NCBI GenBank assembly: GCA_937967425.1 | Contig: CALBST010000136.1 | Coordinates: 1 to 24,042 of the forward strand | Length of the DNA: 24,042 nt | Direction: 5' to 3' | Origin: an uncultured Caulobacteraceae bacterium | Lineage (GTDB): Bacteria > Pseudomonadota > Alphaproteobacteria > Caulobacterales > TH1-2 | Shown: positions 22,877 through 24,042 of the stretch, piece after piece | Layout of the letters: every line of letters starts with the position of its first letter | Position numbering within the stretch: the first letter of the stretch is position 1 | The notes under the pieces: generated by a model | The model's input: the letters and a program-made list of their open reading frames with translations, nothing else | Databases searched by the model: none | Told to the model about the DNA's origin: nothing | Made by a program: the position numbers and the translations under genes

Positions 22877-24042
22877 GCGCTACGCGCGCGGCGACCGCGC
22901 CACCACAACGCTAGCGCCACCACAACGATCACGGCCCATCCCGCCAGCAAACGCATCAGAAGCGCGTTGCGCGCCGCCATCAATCCATAGACGTCGGTGA
23001 CGCCCGCTTTCCAGAACGTCCACTCGCCGCCGAGTTCCGAGGCCAGCCTGACATTGCCAGTGAGCAAAACGATAATGCCATCGCCCGTCTCCGGGTTGGT
23101 TCGCACCGTCGTGTTGATCGCCGGACGGTTGCCGCCGTCATGGCCAATCAGGAACCCGCCGGAAGCGTCGCGGCCATAGAGCGTCATGCCGAGTCCCCAG
23201 AACGGCGCCCCGAGCAACGCGGCTTCCGGTTGCGCCATCAGCGCTAAGGTCTCCGGCCGCAACACGCCACGCCCCGCCGGCTCGCCTTGCGCGCCTTGCG
23301 CCTGCGCTTCAACAAAGCGCGTGAGATCAGCAGCCGATGTGTAAAGCGAAGCCGCCGCCGTTGCGGTGTAGGCGTAGTGCGGCGCGCGGGCGCCGTCGGT
23401 ATCATAAAACTCAGCAACGCGCGTGCGGCTCGCATCATCGAGCACGAACGTCGAACCATGCATGCCGAGCGGCGCGAGCACCGCGCGGCGCATATAATCG
23501 TTGAACGGCTCGCCGCTGATTTCTTCAATCAAAAGCTGCAGCAACGTGTAGCCGCCGCCGGAATATTGCCACGACCCAGGCTCGCGTCCCACACGCAGCA
23601 CGCCATTGGCGCCGTAAGCGGCATCGCCAGCGGCGGTGAGTGACTCTTCCAGAGTTTGCACCGGCGCGTCCGGCAAGAAGCCGCCATACCCGAGCCCATC
23701 CGTGAACCCCGCCGTATGGCTCAAAATCCGCCGGACGGTCACTTGCTCATTGTATGGACTGTCCGGCAAACGCCAGCGCGTCAGGTAGCGCGAAACGGGC
23801 GCATCAAGATCGATCTCGCCCTGCTCCACCAGTGTCATGACGCCCCACGCCGTCACCCATTTGCTGAGCGAGGCGACCTGAAACAGCGTGTCGTCATTCA
23901 CCGGCGCGCCAATGGTTTGGTCATGCACGCCTACGACACGCCCTTGTTCAATCACAACGAGGATAGCGTTGCCGCGATTTTCCCGATCGATGCGCGAGGC
24001 GGCGGCTTCGAAGAAAGCCTGCGCATCGCCGCGCGCCGCAAT
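22873..24042 (-). CDS. Serine hydrolase (beta-lactamase/penicillin-binding-like), 5' end beyond window
   Basis: The frame is open to the right edge, so the N-terminus is missing; 389 residues are visible. It is a class C beta-lactamase-like serine hydrolase. SLSK is the catalytic Ser-x-x-Lys motif in FQVASLSKWVTAWGVMTLVE, SWQYSGGGYTLLQLLIEE supplies the Tyr motif (YSG instead of YxN, a form I believe common in this subgroup), and IGHDGGNRP is the third motif (HxGG). A membrane helix near the C-terminus (about the last 30 residues, WAVIVVVALALWW followed by basic residues) would anchor it, with the enzyme domain outside. Substrate unknown: esterase, D-aminopeptidase or peptidase activities all occur in the family. 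The visible GTG at 23955 is not the true start because conserved-looking sequence continues upstream. Confidence 0.9.
   Translation of the reverse strand: MAARGDAQAFFEAAASRIDRENRGNAILVVIEQGRVVGVHDQTIGAPVNDDTLFQVASLSKWVTAWGVMTLVEQGEIDLDAPVSRYLTRWRLPDSPYNEQVTVRRILSHTAGFTDGLGYGGFLPDAPVQTLEESLTAAGDAAYGANGVLRVGREPGSWQYSGGGYTLLQLLIEEISGEPFNDYMRRAVLAPLGMHGSTFVLDDASRTRVAEFYDTDGARAPHYAYTATAAASLYTSAADLTRFVEAQAQGAQGEPAGRGVLRPETLALMAQPEAALLGAPFWGLGMTLYGRDASGGFLIGHDGGNRPAINTTVRTNPETGDGIIVLLTGNVRLASELGGEWTFWKAGVTDVYGLMAARNALLMRLLAGWAVIVVVALALWWRGRRARSA

Overview
The window looks like ordinary chromosome of a high-GC alphaproteobacterium, most likely from the Caulobacterales/Hyphomonadales side. I infer this from the MucR/Ros regulator, a DUF2336 protein, the zinc-free alphaproteobacterial form of ribosomal protein S4, and TonB proteins with a proline-rich linker and a C-terminal domain opened by an I-T-(N/D)-P-x-W-L motif. 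I see no rRNA, tRNA, CRISPR array, insertion sequence or phage gene. Species cannot be decided from this sequence.

Layout. (1) 1-405: mucR, minus strand, with an upstream region holding a TetR-type palindrome. (2) 564-7741, minus strand: a ten-gene, tightly overlapping cluster for an Mrp/Mbh-type cation/proton antiporter complex, in transcription order E, F, G, MbhD/E-like, B, C, D1, D2, a small membrane protein and D3. A DUF2336 gene (7828-9048) lies just upstream on the same strand. (3) 9136-10437: an MFS exporter on the plus strand, convergent with a small secreted Ala-rich protein (10480-10854). (4) 10962-14700, minus strand: exbB-exbD-exbD followed by three tonB paralogues, with a 434-base leader/promoter region upstream. 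(5) 15135-15773: bolA and the monothiol glutaredoxin grxD on the plus strand. (6) 15831-18889, minus strand: a secreted S9 peptidase and an HtrA-like protease. (7) 18968-19612: a DUF502 membrane protein, convergent with a PPK2 kinase (19605-20429). (8) 20490-20858: a four-helix-bundle (23S rRNA IVS-type) gene broken by an in-frame TAG, then rpsD with its terminator. (9) 21906-22876: two tandem paralogous genes of unknown function. (10) A serine hydrolase running off the right edge.

How the genes fit together. The antiporter cluster should build one inner-membrane complex for pH or sodium homeostasis. It is the most unusual part: of three NuoL/M/N-like subunits only D1 keeps the standard Glu/Lys ion-path pair. 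No full-length MrpA and no hydrogenase or redox subunit is present. The exbBD-tonB1-3 cluster energises outer-membrane TonB-dependent uptake. BolA and GrxD, encoded next door and divergently, form an Fe-S sensing pair, so the 11-15.8 kb stretch has an iron-homeostasis flavour. The remaining genes look like ordinary core or accessory functions.
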